64,000 nt of DNA from Polyangiaceae bacterium (GCA_041389725.1 JAWKRG010000008.1:186001-250000); one strand, 5' to 3'; shown: positions 41,408-49,607, counted from the first letter of the stretch. The notes: a model not told the origin generated them from the sequence alone. Numbers and translations: made by a program.

Positions 41408-41968
41408 CTAGGCGCTCTGTTCTTCGGCCTCGCGGGCACGAAGCGCTCGTGCGCGTTCGCGCAAGCGCGACAAAAGCTCGTCCCGATTCGGAGGCGGCTC
41501 GACGTGCTTGGGCCGACGCTGGCTGCTCTCCGGCAGCGGTTCGATACTGGCGTTGGGATCCGAGGCCACGACACCGGGTTCCGACTCGGACACCGGCGCC
41601 GAGTTCACTTCGGCATCGCCCGGGGGCGGCGGAGCCGCCGAGCGCTGGGACTTCTTCTCCGTCAGTGCCCGGTCGATGAACGCCTTCGTCTGCGCTCCCA
41701 TGCGCTTGAGCTTCACCCGCAGACCGCCAGGACGCCGCCCGCGTGGCGCGACCGCCTTGTACACCACGCCCTCGGCGCGAATGGGTCGGCTACCGTCGTC
41801 GAGCACGACTTCGAACTTGACTACTTCCCCTTCCGGCAGCTCCGGCTCGTCGATGAGCAGCATCGAGCGTGCATCGATCGACCAGGACTCTGCCTCCAGG
41901 TATTCCTCTACCGAGGCATAGGGGCGCCGGACGCGCAGGGATACGGGCTCACTCACGACGAAGCGCAA
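41408..41968 (-). CDS. PilZ-like protein with disordered tail
   Basis: 186 aa. Residues about 5-95 form a PilZ-type beta barrel as in many myxobacterial proteins (SLLLIDEPELPEGEVVKFEV-like segment at 35-54 and VVYKAVAPRGRRPGGLRVK). The tail is Pro/Ser/Glu-rich and ends in a basic helix (RDELLSRLRERARALRA). The N-terminal RxxxR motif for c-di-GMP is not clearly seen, so binding is uncertain. Convergent with ddl and divergent from purD. Confidence 0.65.
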   Translation of the reverse strand: MRFVVSEPVSLRVRRPYASVEEYLEAESWSIDARSMLLIDEPELPEGEVVKFEVVLDDGSRPIRAEGVVYKAVAPRGRRPGGLRVKLKRMGAQTKAFIDRALTEKKSQRSAAPPPPGDAEVNSAPVSESEPGVVASDPNASIEPLPESSQRRPKHVEPPPNRDELLSRLRERARALRAREAEEQSA

Positions 41969-42131
41969 TGATTGCAGTTCGTCCGTCGTACATCAACGCC
42001 GAAGCAGTTTCCCGCTTGGAGGCACCGGGATTTGGTCCTGCCATCCTGCCAAGACCGCGGAACACGAGACTAGCCGCGGCGGGGGCGCCGTGGTTACCGT
42101 CCCGCGGGCCCACTTTGGAGGAGAAAGCGCG

Positions 42132-43406
42132 ATGAAGGTGTTGGTCGTCGGCTCAGGGGGAAGGGAGCACGCGCTCGCGCTCGCGCTCTCGCGCTCGCCT
42201 TCCGTCGACGAAGTGATCGTGTGTCCAGGCAATGGCGGCACGGAGCTACCCGCTGGGCAGCAGGCTGCCTTGCGCAACCATGGTGGCGCGCCCTTGGAAG
42301 TTGCCAGGCTCGAGCAGCCCAGGCTCGTCGTGATCGGCCCGGAAGCCCCACTGTGCGCCGGCTTGGCCGACGAGCTTCGTGCGGAGGGATTCGCGACCTT
42401 CGGCCCAAGTCGCCAGGCCGCGCAGCTCGAAGGCTCCAAGGTGTTCATGAAGGAGTTTGCTGCACGCACCGGCCTGCCCACGGCGCGCTCGATCACCGTC
42501 ACTTCCGCGGGCGAACTCGAATCCGCTCTGACCGAGTTCCCCGCGCCACCGGTGGTGAAGGCAGATGGCCTCTGTGCAGGCAAAGGCGTCACCGTTGCCG
42601 ATAGCCACGACCAGGCACGTGAGGTGGCTCTCGCAATGCTGAGTGGAAGCAGCTTTGGAGAGGCGGGGCGACGCGTCGTTCTCGAGGAGCGACTGCAGGG
42701 TCAAGAGGCAAGCGTGCACGCAATCTGCGATGGGCACCGGATGCTGGTGCTGCCCGTGGCGCAGGACCACAAGCGATTACTCGAAGGGGACCAAGGACCC
42801 AACACGGGAGGCATGGGGACCTACGCGCCCGCGCCGCTGGTGACGCCGGCTCTGGCGCAGCGCATCCGCGAGCAGATTCTGGAACCTGCCGTGGCAGGTC
42901 TCGCTCAGGAGGGAACGCCGTTTTGCGGCGCGCTCTTCGCTGGCTTGATGATCGACGGCGAGGTGCCGCGGCTGCTGGAGTTCAACGTGCGCTTCGGCGA
43001 TCCCGAAACCCAAGTCCTGATGGCGCTGCTGGATGGCGACCTGGCGCGACTGCTGCACTCTGCGGCCACTGGCGCGCTGGACGCGAATGCGGTGCGCGTG
43101 TCCAAGCGTCACGCCTTGTGCGTGGTGATTGCGGCCGGTGGATACCCCGGGCATCCCGCGGCGGGCGAGGAGATCTCGGGTCTCGATGCCGCCGCGCGAG
43201 TGCCGGGCGTCACCGTGCTCCATGCAGGGACTCGTCGCGAGGGAGAGCGCGTGCTGACCGCGGGTGGGCGAGTGCTGGGCGTCACGGCTACAGCGGACTC
43301 CCTCGGCGAAGCGCGCGCCCGGGCCTACCAGGCGGTGGACCAGATTCGCTTCGACGGGATGCAGCTACGGCGTGACATCGCGGTGCGCGCCCTCGGACCG
43401 TCTTGA
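42132..43406 (+). CDS. purD: Phosphoribosylamine--glycine ligase
   Basis: Second step of purine synthesis (5-phosphoribosylamine plus glycine and ATP gives GAR). From the ATG at 42132 it has 424 aa, preceded by TGGAGGAG. Signatures are KVLVVGSGGREHALALAL, GPEAPLCAGLADEL, KADGLCAGKGVTV and the ATP-grasp motif LLEFNVRFGDPETQ. The frame continues upstream, but the given start fits the family. The next gene, serC, has its own promoter. Confidence 0.95.
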   Translation: MKVLVVGSGGREHALALALSRSPSVDEVIVCPGNGGTELPAGQQAALRNHGGAPLEVARLEQPRLVVIGPEAPLCAGLADELRAEGFATFGPSRQAAQLEGSKVFMKEFAARTGLPTARSITVTSAGELESALTEFPAPPVVKADGLCAGKGVTVADSHDQAREVALAMLSGSSFGEAGRRVVLEERLQGQEASVHAICDGHRMLVLPVAQDHKRLLEGDQGPNTGGMGTYAPAPLVTPALAQRIREQILEPAVAGLAQEGTPFCGALFAGLMIDGEVPRLLEFNVRFGDPETQVLMALLDGDLARLLHSAATGALDANAVRVSKRHALCVVIAAGGYPGHPAAGEEISGLDAAARVPGVTVLHAGTRREGERVLTAGGRVLGVTATADSLGEARARAYQAVDQIRFDGMQLRRDIAVRALGPS

Positions 43407-43431
43407 CGCGGCGCATCACAGGCGCTACGGC
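43403..43431 (+). promoter_or_regulatory. Candidate promoter of serC
   Basis: TTGACG (43403-43408), a 17-base spacer and TACGGC (43426-43431). The purD stop TGA is within the -35. The predicted start is about 24 bases before the serC ATG, which has a good AGGAGAGG. Confidence 0.5.
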
Positions 43432-43461
43432 AGCCCCGTAACCCGACCCAAGGAGAGGGAC

Positions 43462-44538
43462 ATGGCCCGAGCAATCAACTTCAACGCAGGTCCCGCGGCA
43501 CTTCCTTTGGCAGCCCTCGAGCGCGCGCAGCGCGAGCTGCTCGATATCGACGGCACCGGCATGAGCATCATGGAGCACAGCCATCGAGGCAAGACCTACG
43601 AGGCGGTGCACAACGAGGCGCTCGCGCTGCTGCGCGAACTCTACCAAGTGCCCGATGACTACGACATCTTGTTCATGCAAGGTGGCGCCAGCGCACAGTT
43701 CGCCCTCGTGCCGATGAACTTGCTGCACGCGAACAAGACCGCCGACTACATCCTCACGGGGGCGTGGTCGAAGAAGGCCTTCAAGGAGGCGAAGGTCCTG
43801 GGAGCCGCTCAAAACGCGGGCTCCACGGAGGTCGACGGAAAGTTCTCCCGCATTCCCAAGGCGAGCGAGTTGAAGCTGGATGCCAATGCTGCCTACGCGC
43901 ATATCACCAGCAACAACACCATCTTCGGGACGCAGTGGCATGCCTATCCCGAAGTCGGGGCAGTTCCCCTCGTCGCCGACATGTCCAGCGACATCCTGTG
44001 GCGCCCCGTGGACGTCTCGAAGTTCGGCCTGATCTACGCGGGCGCTCAGAAGAACTTGGGTCCGAGCGGAGTCACGGTCGTCATCGTGCGCAAGACCCTG
44101 GTGGCCGAAGGGCGCAGCGACATCCCGGCCATCTTCCAGTACCGCACGCATGCGGAGGCGAATTCGCTCTACAACACGCCGCCGACCTTCGGCGTGTACT
44201 TGCTTCGCAACGTGCTCGCGCATGTGAAGGCTGCTGGCGGCCTGGCCACGATGGAGAAGCACAATCGGGACAAGGCCGGTGCGCTCTACGCCGCCATCGA
44301 CGAGCGTCCGGACTTCTACCGTTGCCCGGTGGAGCGCGAGAGTCGGAGCATGATGAACGTGGTGTTCACGCTGCCCACGCCCGAGCTGGAGGCGAAGTTC
44401 ATTGCCGAGGCCCAGGGTAAAGGCATGGTGGGTCTCAAGGGGCATCGCTCGGTCGGCGGCGTGCGCGTCAGCATCTACAATGCAGCGCCCCGCGAGTGGA
44501 TCGACACGCTCACGTCCTTCATGAAGAGCTTCGGCTGA
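43462..44538 (+). CDS. serC: Phosphoserine aminotransferase
   Basis: PLP enzyme of serine synthesis that converts 3-phosphohydroxypyruvate to phosphoserine. The 358 aa are normal. It begins RAINFNAGPAALP and has SIMEHSHRGKTYEAV, FMQGGASAQFALVP, ITSNNTIFGTQWHAYP and the PLP lysine in AGAQKNLGPSGVTVV. The ATG at 43462 has AGGAGAGG 3-10 bases before it; the frame is open upstream through purD only as a shadow. Confidence 0.95.
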   Translation: MARAINFNAGPAALPLAALERAQRELLDIDGTGMSIMEHSHRGKTYEAVHNEALALLRELYQVPDDYDILFMQGGASAQFALVPMNLLHANKTADYILTGAWSKKAFKEAKVLGAAQNAGSTEVDGKFSRIPKASELKLDANAAYAHITSNNTIFGTQWHAYPEVGAVPLVADMSSDILWRPVDVSKFGLIYAGAQKNLGPSGVTVVIVRKTLVAEGRSDIPAIFQYRTHAEANSLYNTPPTFGVYLLRNVLAHVKAAGGLATMEKHNRDKAGALYAAIDERPDFYRCPVERESRSMMNVVFTLPTPELEAKFIAEAQGKGMVGLKGHRSVGGVRVSIYNAAPREWIDTLTSFMKSFG

Positions 44539-44545
44539 GAGCGTG

Positions 44546-44580
44546 GGTCCTCCGGCCACCGTTGTCGGAGGGCTGGACCA
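44546..44580. terminator. Hairpin after serC
   Basis: CCTCCG (44549-44554) pairs with CGGAGG (44566-44571), extended by weaker pairing. No T-tract. It lies between the convergent serC and the lipoprotein-like gene. Confidence 0.35.
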
Positions 44581-44615
44581 GCCTCGCTGGCGTCCTGGCC
44601 TGGACGGGCGCTCCC

Positions 44616-45395
44616 CTAGAACGCCGGCAGTGCGTGTCGTCGGCGGGCAATGACGCTGCCGCGTGCGTCGCGGACACGCGTGGCACCCATCGACAGCAGC
44701 GGCAGGGAGCCCAGGATGGCCAGGGCTCCCGTGGACAGTACGGCGATGCCCGTGATCTGCAGCGGCTTCGACTCCTCGACGCGGCCGTATCCCCAAATGC
44801 CTCCACCGATCAGCGCTACCGGGATCCCAACCGACAGGCTGAGAATCCCCCAACGTCTGGTGGCTGCGGAGCCTCCATCGACGCGGAACTGCGCCGTCCC
44901 TGACCCGGGCTCGATGCGGAAGGGATTGGACGGAGTCATGCCGGGCGCGGACACGCGGGCTTCGGTGGCCGACACGCGCAGCGGAATGTCACAGGGCGCG
45001 GGGCACACGCGCTGGAAGCCGCGATCGTCGATCAGGCTCGACAACTCCAGCCACGCTCCTGGAAAATCGACGTAGAGCTGCACGTGGGCGCTGTCCTGTC
45101 GCGTTCGTGCGAGCCCCTGTTCGGTCGCTGGCGGCTTGGCCGTCTTTGCCGGTGGAGCGGACGCTTTTGTCGGGGCGGGCGCCTTCGGAGGGGCTGCGGA
45201 CGAGGGCGCGCTCGGTTCGGAAGGCAGCTCCGGGGGGGCGTCGCCTGGCAGGAGCGGTGCGGGGGCCTGCGCCGGCGCTTCGTCGGTGCCAGCAGGCGCT
45301 TCGCGTTTGGCCGGCGGATCTGCCTGACCCGAGCCTGCGAGCAGCAAGCCAGCCAACGCCAGCCTCGGAGCGAGCCGCGACTTCATGGGGCGCAT
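44616..45395 (-). CDS. Exported Pro/Ala-rich protein with two C-terminal membrane helices
   Basis: 259 aa from the ATG at 45395, which has a GGAGG 9 bases upstream. A signal segment (about 1-25) ends in AGSGQA. Then a Pro/Ala/Lys linker (about 26-90), a beta-rich PEGA-like domain (about 98-165; VQLYVDFPGAWLELS and CPAPCDIPL), and two hydrophobic helices (about 184-205 and 218-242). The overall layout resembles the protein at 15964. Function unknown. The promoter and divergent start of the SCP2-like gene lie upstream. Confidence 0.6.
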   Translation of the reverse strand: MRPMKSRLAPRLALAGLLLAGSGQADPPAKREAPAGTDEAPAQAPAPLLPGDAPPELPSEPSAPSSAAPPKAPAPTKASAPPAKTAKPPATEQGLARTRQDSAHVQLYVDFPGAWLELSSLIDDRGFQRVCPAPCDIPLRVSATEARVSAPGMTPSNPFRIEPGSGTAQFRVDGGSAATRRWGILSLSVGIPVALIGGGIWGYGRVEESKPLQITGIAVLSTGALAILGSLPLLSMGATRVRDARGSVIARRRHALPAF

Positions 45396-45425
45396 GCTGT
45401 CCCGCCTCCGCGTGCAGTTCAAGGC

Positions 45426-45454
45426 TTGACCGCACTGCCGCTCGAGGCCATGGC
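45426..45454 (+). promoter_or_regulatory. Candidate promoter of the SCP2-like gene (leaderless)
   Basis: TTGACC (45426-45431), a 17-base spacer and CATGGC (45449-45454), followed by 6 bases and GTG at 45461. The -35 is good, the -10 poor, but spacing fits. Confidence 0.35.
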
Positions 45455-45460
45455 TGACGG

Positions 45461-45892
45461 GTGGAACCGATCGTGGATCTGGCCCCCGGGGCCGAGCACG
45501 AGCCCTTCGCGCAGGTGCTCGCGACCGCAGTCGTGGCCTCCGTGCGCCGCGCCAAGCGGCGTCAGGATTTCGAGGGATTGCGCGGAACCGTCGGCCTCGT
45601 GATGGACGATACCGCGAGTGCGCTCACCTTGCGCTTCGACTTCGGCCGCCTGACCATACACGAAGGGTTGGTCGGGATCCCGACCGTGACCCTGCGTGGA
45701 AGCCGTGACGACATCGAATCGTTGACTCGATTGGGGCTGGCGACCCGCGGATCGGGCCCCGCTGCGGTCCGCCGCTTGTTGGCAGCTCTCGCCGGGCGTC
45801 GCCTCAAGATCTACGGTCTCATGAGCCACCCCCGTTTCGTGCTGCGCCTGTTGCGAGCGCTGTCACCGCCGGACGTGGCGAGCGACTTTTGA
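45461..45892 (+). CDS. SCP2-like sterol/lipid-binding domain protein
   Basis: 143 aa without signal or membrane segment. The pattern SALTLRFDFGRLTIHEG followed by IPTVTLRGSRDDIESL is like the SCP2 lipid-transfer fold, with a short helical tail. The similarity is moderate and no ligand can be named. It starts at a GTG. It ends where the -35 of the FHA promoter begins, so it is adjacent to but probably not in the FHA operon. Confidence 0.55.
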   Translation: MEPIVDLAPGAEHEPFAQVLATAVVASVRRAKRRQDFEGLRGTVGLVMDDTASALTLRFDFGRLTIHEGLVGIPTVTLRGSRDDIESLTRLGLATRGSGPAAVRRLLAALAGRRLKIYGLMSHPRFVLRLLRALSPPDVASDF

Positions 45893-45917
45893 CGTGGCGA
45901 CGCAGGAGCGGTAGCGT
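45889..45917 (+). promoter_or_regulatory. Promoter of the FHA operon
   Basis: TTGACG (45889-45894), a 17-base spacer and TAGCGT (45912-45917). The TGA of the SCP2-like gene is inside the -35. The transcript should start about 30 bases before the TTG at 45953. Confidence 0.6.
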
Positions 45918-45952
45918 CCTTGTTCCGGCGGATCCCGCCCAAGGAGACGTTT

Positions 45953-46831
45953 TTGCCGCGCTACCGACTGCGATTCCTGCTGCAGGAAATCGACCTGCCG
46001 CCGGGGGAGACCCTGCTCGGACGCAGTGCCTCGTGTCACGTGACGATCGAGGACCCGCTGGTGTCGCGGCAGCACGCCGCCATCCAAGTCGACGGAGGCA
46101 CGGCGACGATTCGCGACTTGGGCTCGCGCAATGGTTTGACCGTCAACGCGCGTCCCATCGCTCAGGCCACTGAGCTCAAGGACGGTGACCGCATCCGAAT
46201 CGGGACGCAGGAAATGGTCTTTTGCGCCGTCCGCGCCCAATCTCGGCCTGGCGCGGGGCCGGGATCGCGGCCCACGGGGTTCATGTGTCACTGCGCGCAC
46301 TGCGGGATGCCCTATCCCGCTGAGCTCTTGTTGTGCCCAGCGTGTGGTTCTCGGGAGCGAATGGACGAAGACACGATCAGTGGCGTCGTGGGCGATAGTG
46401 ACAAGAACTGGACGCTCGAACTCCTGGTCGACGTGCTCGACAAGGCGGTGTCCCTCGAGCGCTGGGACGACGTCGAACGCATGCTCACGCGTTCCAAGGG
46501 CAATGTGGAGGAACGTCTGCGAACCGGGGAGGGGCTCGCCGCGGAGCACTTGGATCGTCTGGCGGAGGCAGCCGCAGCGTTGGCCAAGGAGCGCGGCGAT
46601 GCCGAGTGGGGACGCTGGATTCTGGCCGTGTACGCGACGCTACAGGCAGTGCCTGGGGCCCACGTCACTCAGCGCTTGGGGACGCTGCCTGACGGGGAGC
46701 GTGCAACGCTGGCGCCCGCTGCGGCTCGCGTGGTCGAGTGCGCGACGCAACGGGGGCAGCTCTCGGCGCTCGAGGCCGAGTCGCTTCAACGCGTTCGAGG
46801 CTTGACCGTTCCTTCTGGATCCGGGGAATGA
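45953..46831 (+). CDS. FHA-domain protein with zinc ribbon (FHA protein 1)
   Basis: 292 aa from the TTG at 45953, chosen because AAGGAG (45941-45946) is 6 bases before it; an earlier TTG at 45920 lacks such a site. The FHA domain (1-92) has the phosphothreonine-binding residues GRSASC, VSRQHA and DLGSRNG. A zinc ribbon follows at about 110-133 (Cys114, 117, 128, 131). The rest is helical and resembles the C-terminal domain of the two next proteins. It overlaps FHA protein 2 by 4 bases. It probably recognises phosphothreonine made by a Hanks kinase. Confidence 0.75.
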   Translation: MPRYRLRFLLQEIDLPPGETLLGRSASCHVTIEDPLVSRQHAAIQVDGGTATIRDLGSRNGLTVNARPIAQATELKDGDRIRIGTQEMVFCAVRAQSRPGAGPGSRPTGFMCHCAHCGMPYPAELLLCPACGSRERMDEDTISGVVGDSDKNWTLELLVDVLDKAVSLERWDDVERMLTRSKGNVEERLRTGEGLAAEHLDRLAEAAAALAKERGDAEWGRWILAVYATLQAVPGAHVTQRLGTLPDGERATLAPAAARVVECATQRGQLSALEAESLQRVRGLTVPSGSGE

Positions 46832-47580
46832 AGCCGCTGCGGATCCGCTATCTCCGCCAGGAGTTGGAGTTGGAGGACGGCGAGTACCTCGTGGGCCGGA
46901 GCGCGAGTTGTCAGATCTCCCTCGACGATCCGCTCGCGTCACGCAACCACGCCAAGCTGGTGGTGGTCGAGGGGCAGGCGCGCGTCGAGGACTTGGGTAG
47001 TCGCAACGGCGTGCGCGTCAACGGCGAACGCGTTTCAGGTCACAGCAAGGTGCTGGAGCCCGGCGATCGCATCGGCGTTGGTTCTCAGGAACTCTTGGTG
47101 CTCGGGCCGCGTGAGGCCGTCACGGATCTGAACATCTCGCGCGGGGCGCCCACTCATCGTTTCGATCGTTTCGCGGTCGTGGGGACGCTGGCAGAGAAGG
47201 CGCTGGCGATGGGTCGCGGCGAGGAGGCCGAGCGAATTCTCGGGATGCTGCTCGCCGACACGCTCCGCGAAGTGGAGAGCGGTCGCATTCCGATCGGCAT
47301 CGACCAGGCTGGGTACTTCGCCTACCGACTGGCAGACGCCACCGGCAAGGGCAGCTGGGTCGACTACATCGTGGCCCTGTATCACGGTCTCAAGCGCCCG
47401 ATCCCAGCGGAGGTGGTCGACGAACTCTACACCACCCTGCGCAAGGTCGCGGCGGTGGACCTGCCGAAGCTCGCTGCCTACGTGGGCACCTTGCGTGCGA
47501 ACGTGACCGGCCTGTCACCCGCGGAACGCTTCCTGGTGAGTCGCATCGAGGGCTTGGAGCGCCTGGCGCGGGCCCGCTGA
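46828..47580 (+). CDS. FHA-domain protein 2
   Basis: 250 aa from the ATG at 46828. FHA domain at 1-95 with GRSASCQIS, SRNHA and DLGSRNGVRVNG. The C-terminal part (about 118-250) is helical, with TLAEKALAMGRGEEAERIL, GSWVDYIVALY, VVDELYTTLRKVAAVDLPKL and the end RFLVSRIEGLERLARAR. That domain is shared with FHA protein 3 and weakly with protein 1. I do not recognise a family for it. It starts in the stop codon of protein 1 (ATGA). Confidence 0.75.
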   Translation: MKPLRIRYLRQELELEDGEYLVGRSASCQISLDDPLASRNHAKLVVVEGQARVEDLGSRNGVRVNGERVSGHSKVLEPGDRIGVGSQELLVLGPREAVTDLNISRGAPTHRFDRFAVVGTLAEKALAMGRGEEAERILGMLLADTLREVESGRIPIGIDQAGYFAYRLADATGKGSWVDYIVALYHGLKRPIPAEVVDELYTTLRKVAAVDLPKLAAYVGTLRANVTGLSPAERFLVSRIEGLERLARAR

Positions 47581-47675
47581 GATCCGCAGCCACCGTCGTC
47601 CGCGAGGCCGTACCGCGTCCCTTGAAAAAAGGACGTGTCTTCGCTGCGATAGCTCTGGCGCGCGAAGTGCTGGCT

Positions 47676-47695
47676 GCAATTCTGATAGGAATTGC
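47676..47695. promoter_or_regulatory. Inverted repeat (7-6-7), candidate operator
   Basis: GCAATTC - 6 bases - GAATTGC lies 13 bases before the TAGGCT -10-like element (47709-47714) of FHA protein 3. An operator at this place would cover the -35 region. No regulator is identified. Confidence 0.4.
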
Positions 47696-47708
47696 TGGCA
47701 CAGGCCAC

Positions 47709-47714
47709 TAGGCT
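47709..47714 (+). promoter_or_regulatory. -10-like element (TAGGCT) before FHA protein 3
   Basis: TAGGCT about 29 bases before the GTG at 47744. The -35 is poor and overlaps the 47676-47695 palindrome, which could mean that an activator or repressor acts here. Confidence 0.35.
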
Positions 47715-47743
47715 GGGGGTTGGCTCAATGACGAGAAACTGCC

Positions 47744-48580
47744 GTGACTGGTGAGGATCCCGCCTGCGTCCACTTCGCTCTGGAATACGCGAACCAGACC
47801 TTGGAAGTCGCTCCCGGCGAGTACGTCGTCGGCCGCAGCACGTCGGCCGAGATCATCCTCGACGACGCGTTGGTCTCCCGACGGCACGCTCGCTTCGTCG
47901 TCGAAGACGCCGCTATCCGTGTCGAAGACATGGGTAGCGTCAACGGAGTGTTCGTCAATGGGCAGCGGGTCAACGGGTCGCGGCTCCTGGTCTCCGGGGA
48001 CCGTGTCGTGATCGGCAAGCAGGAACTCGTGGTGCGCGCGCAGATGTCGACCTTCCCGCCGGATGGCGAAGGTCGCGCCACGGCGGTGACCCTGGTGGGG
48101 GTGGAGCCAGTGCCCTCGCAACGCGTCGGAGATGATTCCGAGTCGACGCATCAGGGCAACGCCATGGAGCTGCTCGGGGGCGTGGCGGACAAGGTGCTCG
48201 CCTTGGGGCGCGGCGACGAAGCCGAGAAGATCATGGGGTCCTATCTGCAGAACCTCCTGGAGCTCGCGCGCTCGGGCAAGGGTCCCTCGCCGAAGTTGGC
48301 GGACAAGGCCGCGGGCTACGCGGTCAAGTTGGCCGCAGCCACCAAGAAGGGCGACTGGGTGGACTACGCCGTGGAGCTGTTCATGAGTCAGCGCCGTCCG
48401 CTACCCGGGCCCGTGGTGGACCAGCTCTACACCGTGCTGCGCCAAGTGTCGGAGATCGATCTCACTTTGCTCCGCTCTTACGTGGCGGTGCTGCGCGCCG
48501 TGGCGCCCGGCTTTCCGCCTGCGGATCGCTTCTTGGCTCAGCGGGTCGAGGGGTTGGAGCGATTGGCGGCAGCGAAGTAG
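47744..48580 (+). CDS. FHA-domain protein 3
   Basis: 278 aa from the GTG at 47744. FHA domain at about 8-100 (GRSTSAEIIL, SRRHARF and MGSVNGVFVNG). A linker follows, then the helical domain (about 143-278) clearly like that of FHA protein 2: GRGDEAEKIMGSYL, KGDWVDYAVEL, PVVDQLYTVLRQVSEIDLTLL and DRFLAQRVEGLERLAAAK. It has its own upstream region, 163 bases after protein 2, so it may be regulated separately. Its 3-prime end overlaps the convergent DUF721 gene by 119 bases. Confidence 0.75.
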   Translation: MTGEDPACVHFALEYANQTLEVAPGEYVVGRSTSAEIILDDALVSRRHARFVVEDAAIRVEDMGSVNGVFVNGQRVNGSRLLVSGDRVVIGKQELVVRAQMSTFPPDGEGRATAVTLVGVEPVPSQRVGDDSESTHQGNAMELLGGVADKVLALGRGDEAEKIMGSYLQNLLELARSGKGPSPKLADKAAGYAVKLAAATKKGDWVDYAVELFMSQRRPLPGPVVDQLYTVLRQVSEIDLTLLRSYVAVLRAVAPGFPPADRFLAQRVEGLERLAAAK

Positions 48581-49064
48581 TCCCTTCGAACGCGAGCCAG
48601 TGGCTCACGGCCTCTGCAATGGCCGTGCGAAGCTCTTCGTCATCCACTTCCGAAAGCCGCTCCGCGATGTCGGGGGGAAGGGGCACAGGCGGACGCAGCT
48701 GGCGGGCCGGCTTGCGCGGAGACGTCTGCTCGAGCGGTCCCGCTACCCGAAAGCGCAGGCTCTGCACTCGTACCCCTGCCTCGGTGAGGCGCTTCACGAT
48801 CATCGCAGCGTGAAAGGAGAGCTCCTGCGCCCACACGGGCGACGCAACGCGTACTTCCAACACGCCGCGCTGCAGCTGTCCCACTTGGGTATGCTCGTCG
48901 ATCTTCCGGCCAACCACTTGCCGCCAGAGGGCAGGGTCGATCCCCAAGCGCGCGCGCTTCGCTGCGGTGAGCCGCGTGCTGCTCAACAGCGCTCCCAGGG
49001 CCACAGGCCCCTGACGCGGTCGCGCGGCTCCTGGCCGCGCGGGCGTTGTACGCGGACGCCGCAT
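48462..49064 (-). CDS. DUF721 (DciA-like) protein
   Basis: 200 aa. The N-terminal part (about 20-110) has the DUF721 pattern: LGALLSSTRLTAAKRARLG, LWRQVVGRKIDEHTQVGQL and VLEVRVASPVWAQELSF. DciA proteins load the DnaB helicase in bacteria lacking DnaC, so this may be the loader for the dnaB product at 22456; that link is an inference. The C-terminal tail is Pro/Arg-rich and overlaps the end of FHA protein 3 on the other strand. Confidence 0.72.
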   Translation of the reverse strand: MRRPRTTPARPGAARPRQGPVALGALLSSTRLTAAKRARLGIDPALWRQVVGRKIDEHTQVGQLQRGVLEVRVASPVWAQELSFHAAMIVKRLTEAGVRVQSLRFRVAGPLEQTSPRKPARQLRPPVPLPPDIAERLSEVDDEELRTAIAEAVSHWLAFEGTTSLPPIAPTPRPAEPRSDPQAESRAPRRAAPPRKSGAK

Positions 49065-49073
49065 GCGCTAGCC

Positions 49074-49448
49074 ATGACAGCTCACGTCCGCTGCTGCAAG
49101 ACCCCGCTGATGCTCGCCCCCCGACAGGATCCTTTTCCCTTCGAAGCCGTGCGGGATTTGCTCGGTATTGCCCGAGCGATGTACGTGGCTGCACAACGGG
49201 ACTCGGCCGGTTCCGCGCGCCTCGAACGCCTCGAGAAGGTCGGTGTGCAGCTGCGTCAGGCCATCGATTTGGCGCTCGAGCACGAGCCCGGCACCTTGGG
49301 CCACGCGGCCGCCTGGCAGCGCGCCGAAGCGGCCACGCGTCGCTTGGGTGAGCTGGTGGACTGCACGACGCCGCTCCAGCCGACCCTGGCAGCGGCCGCG
49401 CGCCGGCTGATCCAAGCCCGCGCCCGGCGTCGGGGCCGACGGTCGTAG
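49074..49448 (+). CDS. Small helical protein of unknown function
   Basis: 124 aa from the ATG at 49074 (another in-frame ATG is at 49110). It is almost all helical, rich in Ala/Arg (RLERLEKVGVQLRQAIDLAL, AAAWQRAEAATRRLGEL). No family is recognised. It is divergent from the DUF721 gene, with only 9 bases between the two starts, and lies 39 bases before the tRNA. Confidence 0.5.
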   Translation: MTAHVRCCKTPLMLAPRQDPFPFEAVRDLLGIARAMYVAAQRDSAGSARLERLEKVGVQLRQAIDLALEHEPGTLGHAAAWQRAEAATRRLGELVDCTTPLQPTLAAAARRLIQARARRRGRRS

Positions 49449-49467
49449 CCAAGCGCCGGTTTTCGAG

Positions 49468-49473
49468 TATAGT
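49468..49473 (+). promoter_or_regulatory. -10 element of the tRNA-Leu gene
   Basis: TATAGT 14 bases before the mature tRNA 5-prime end. The -35 is weak. Confidence 0.45.
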
Positions 49474-49487
49474 GCCGCCCCGAACTG

Positions 49488-49571
49488 GCCGAAGTGGCGG
49501 AATTGGCAGACGCGGCGGATTCAAAATCCGTTGGGGTTACTCCCGTGAGAGTTCAAGTCTCTCCTTCGGCA
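49488..49571 (+). tRNA. tRNA-Leu (CAA)
   Basis: 84 nt. The acceptor stem GCCGAAG pairs with CTTCGGC. The anticodon arm is GCGGA-TTCAAAA-TCCGT, giving anticodon CAA (codon UUG). A long variable arm marks a class II leucine tRNA. The T-arm loop reads TTCAAGT. The 3-prime CCA is not encoded (A at 49571 is followed by CTG), so it is added by an enzyme. Open frames reading through it are not genes. Confidence 0.93.
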
Positions 49572-49607
49572 CTGAATCACACTCAGGTGGTGGGAGGCTT
49601 TCGCATC

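Noticed and set aside
49494..49607. An open frame that begins in the tRNA-Leu gene
   Set aside because: The sequence is a full tRNA cloverleaf; the lipoprotein starts at 49608 with a signal peptide.
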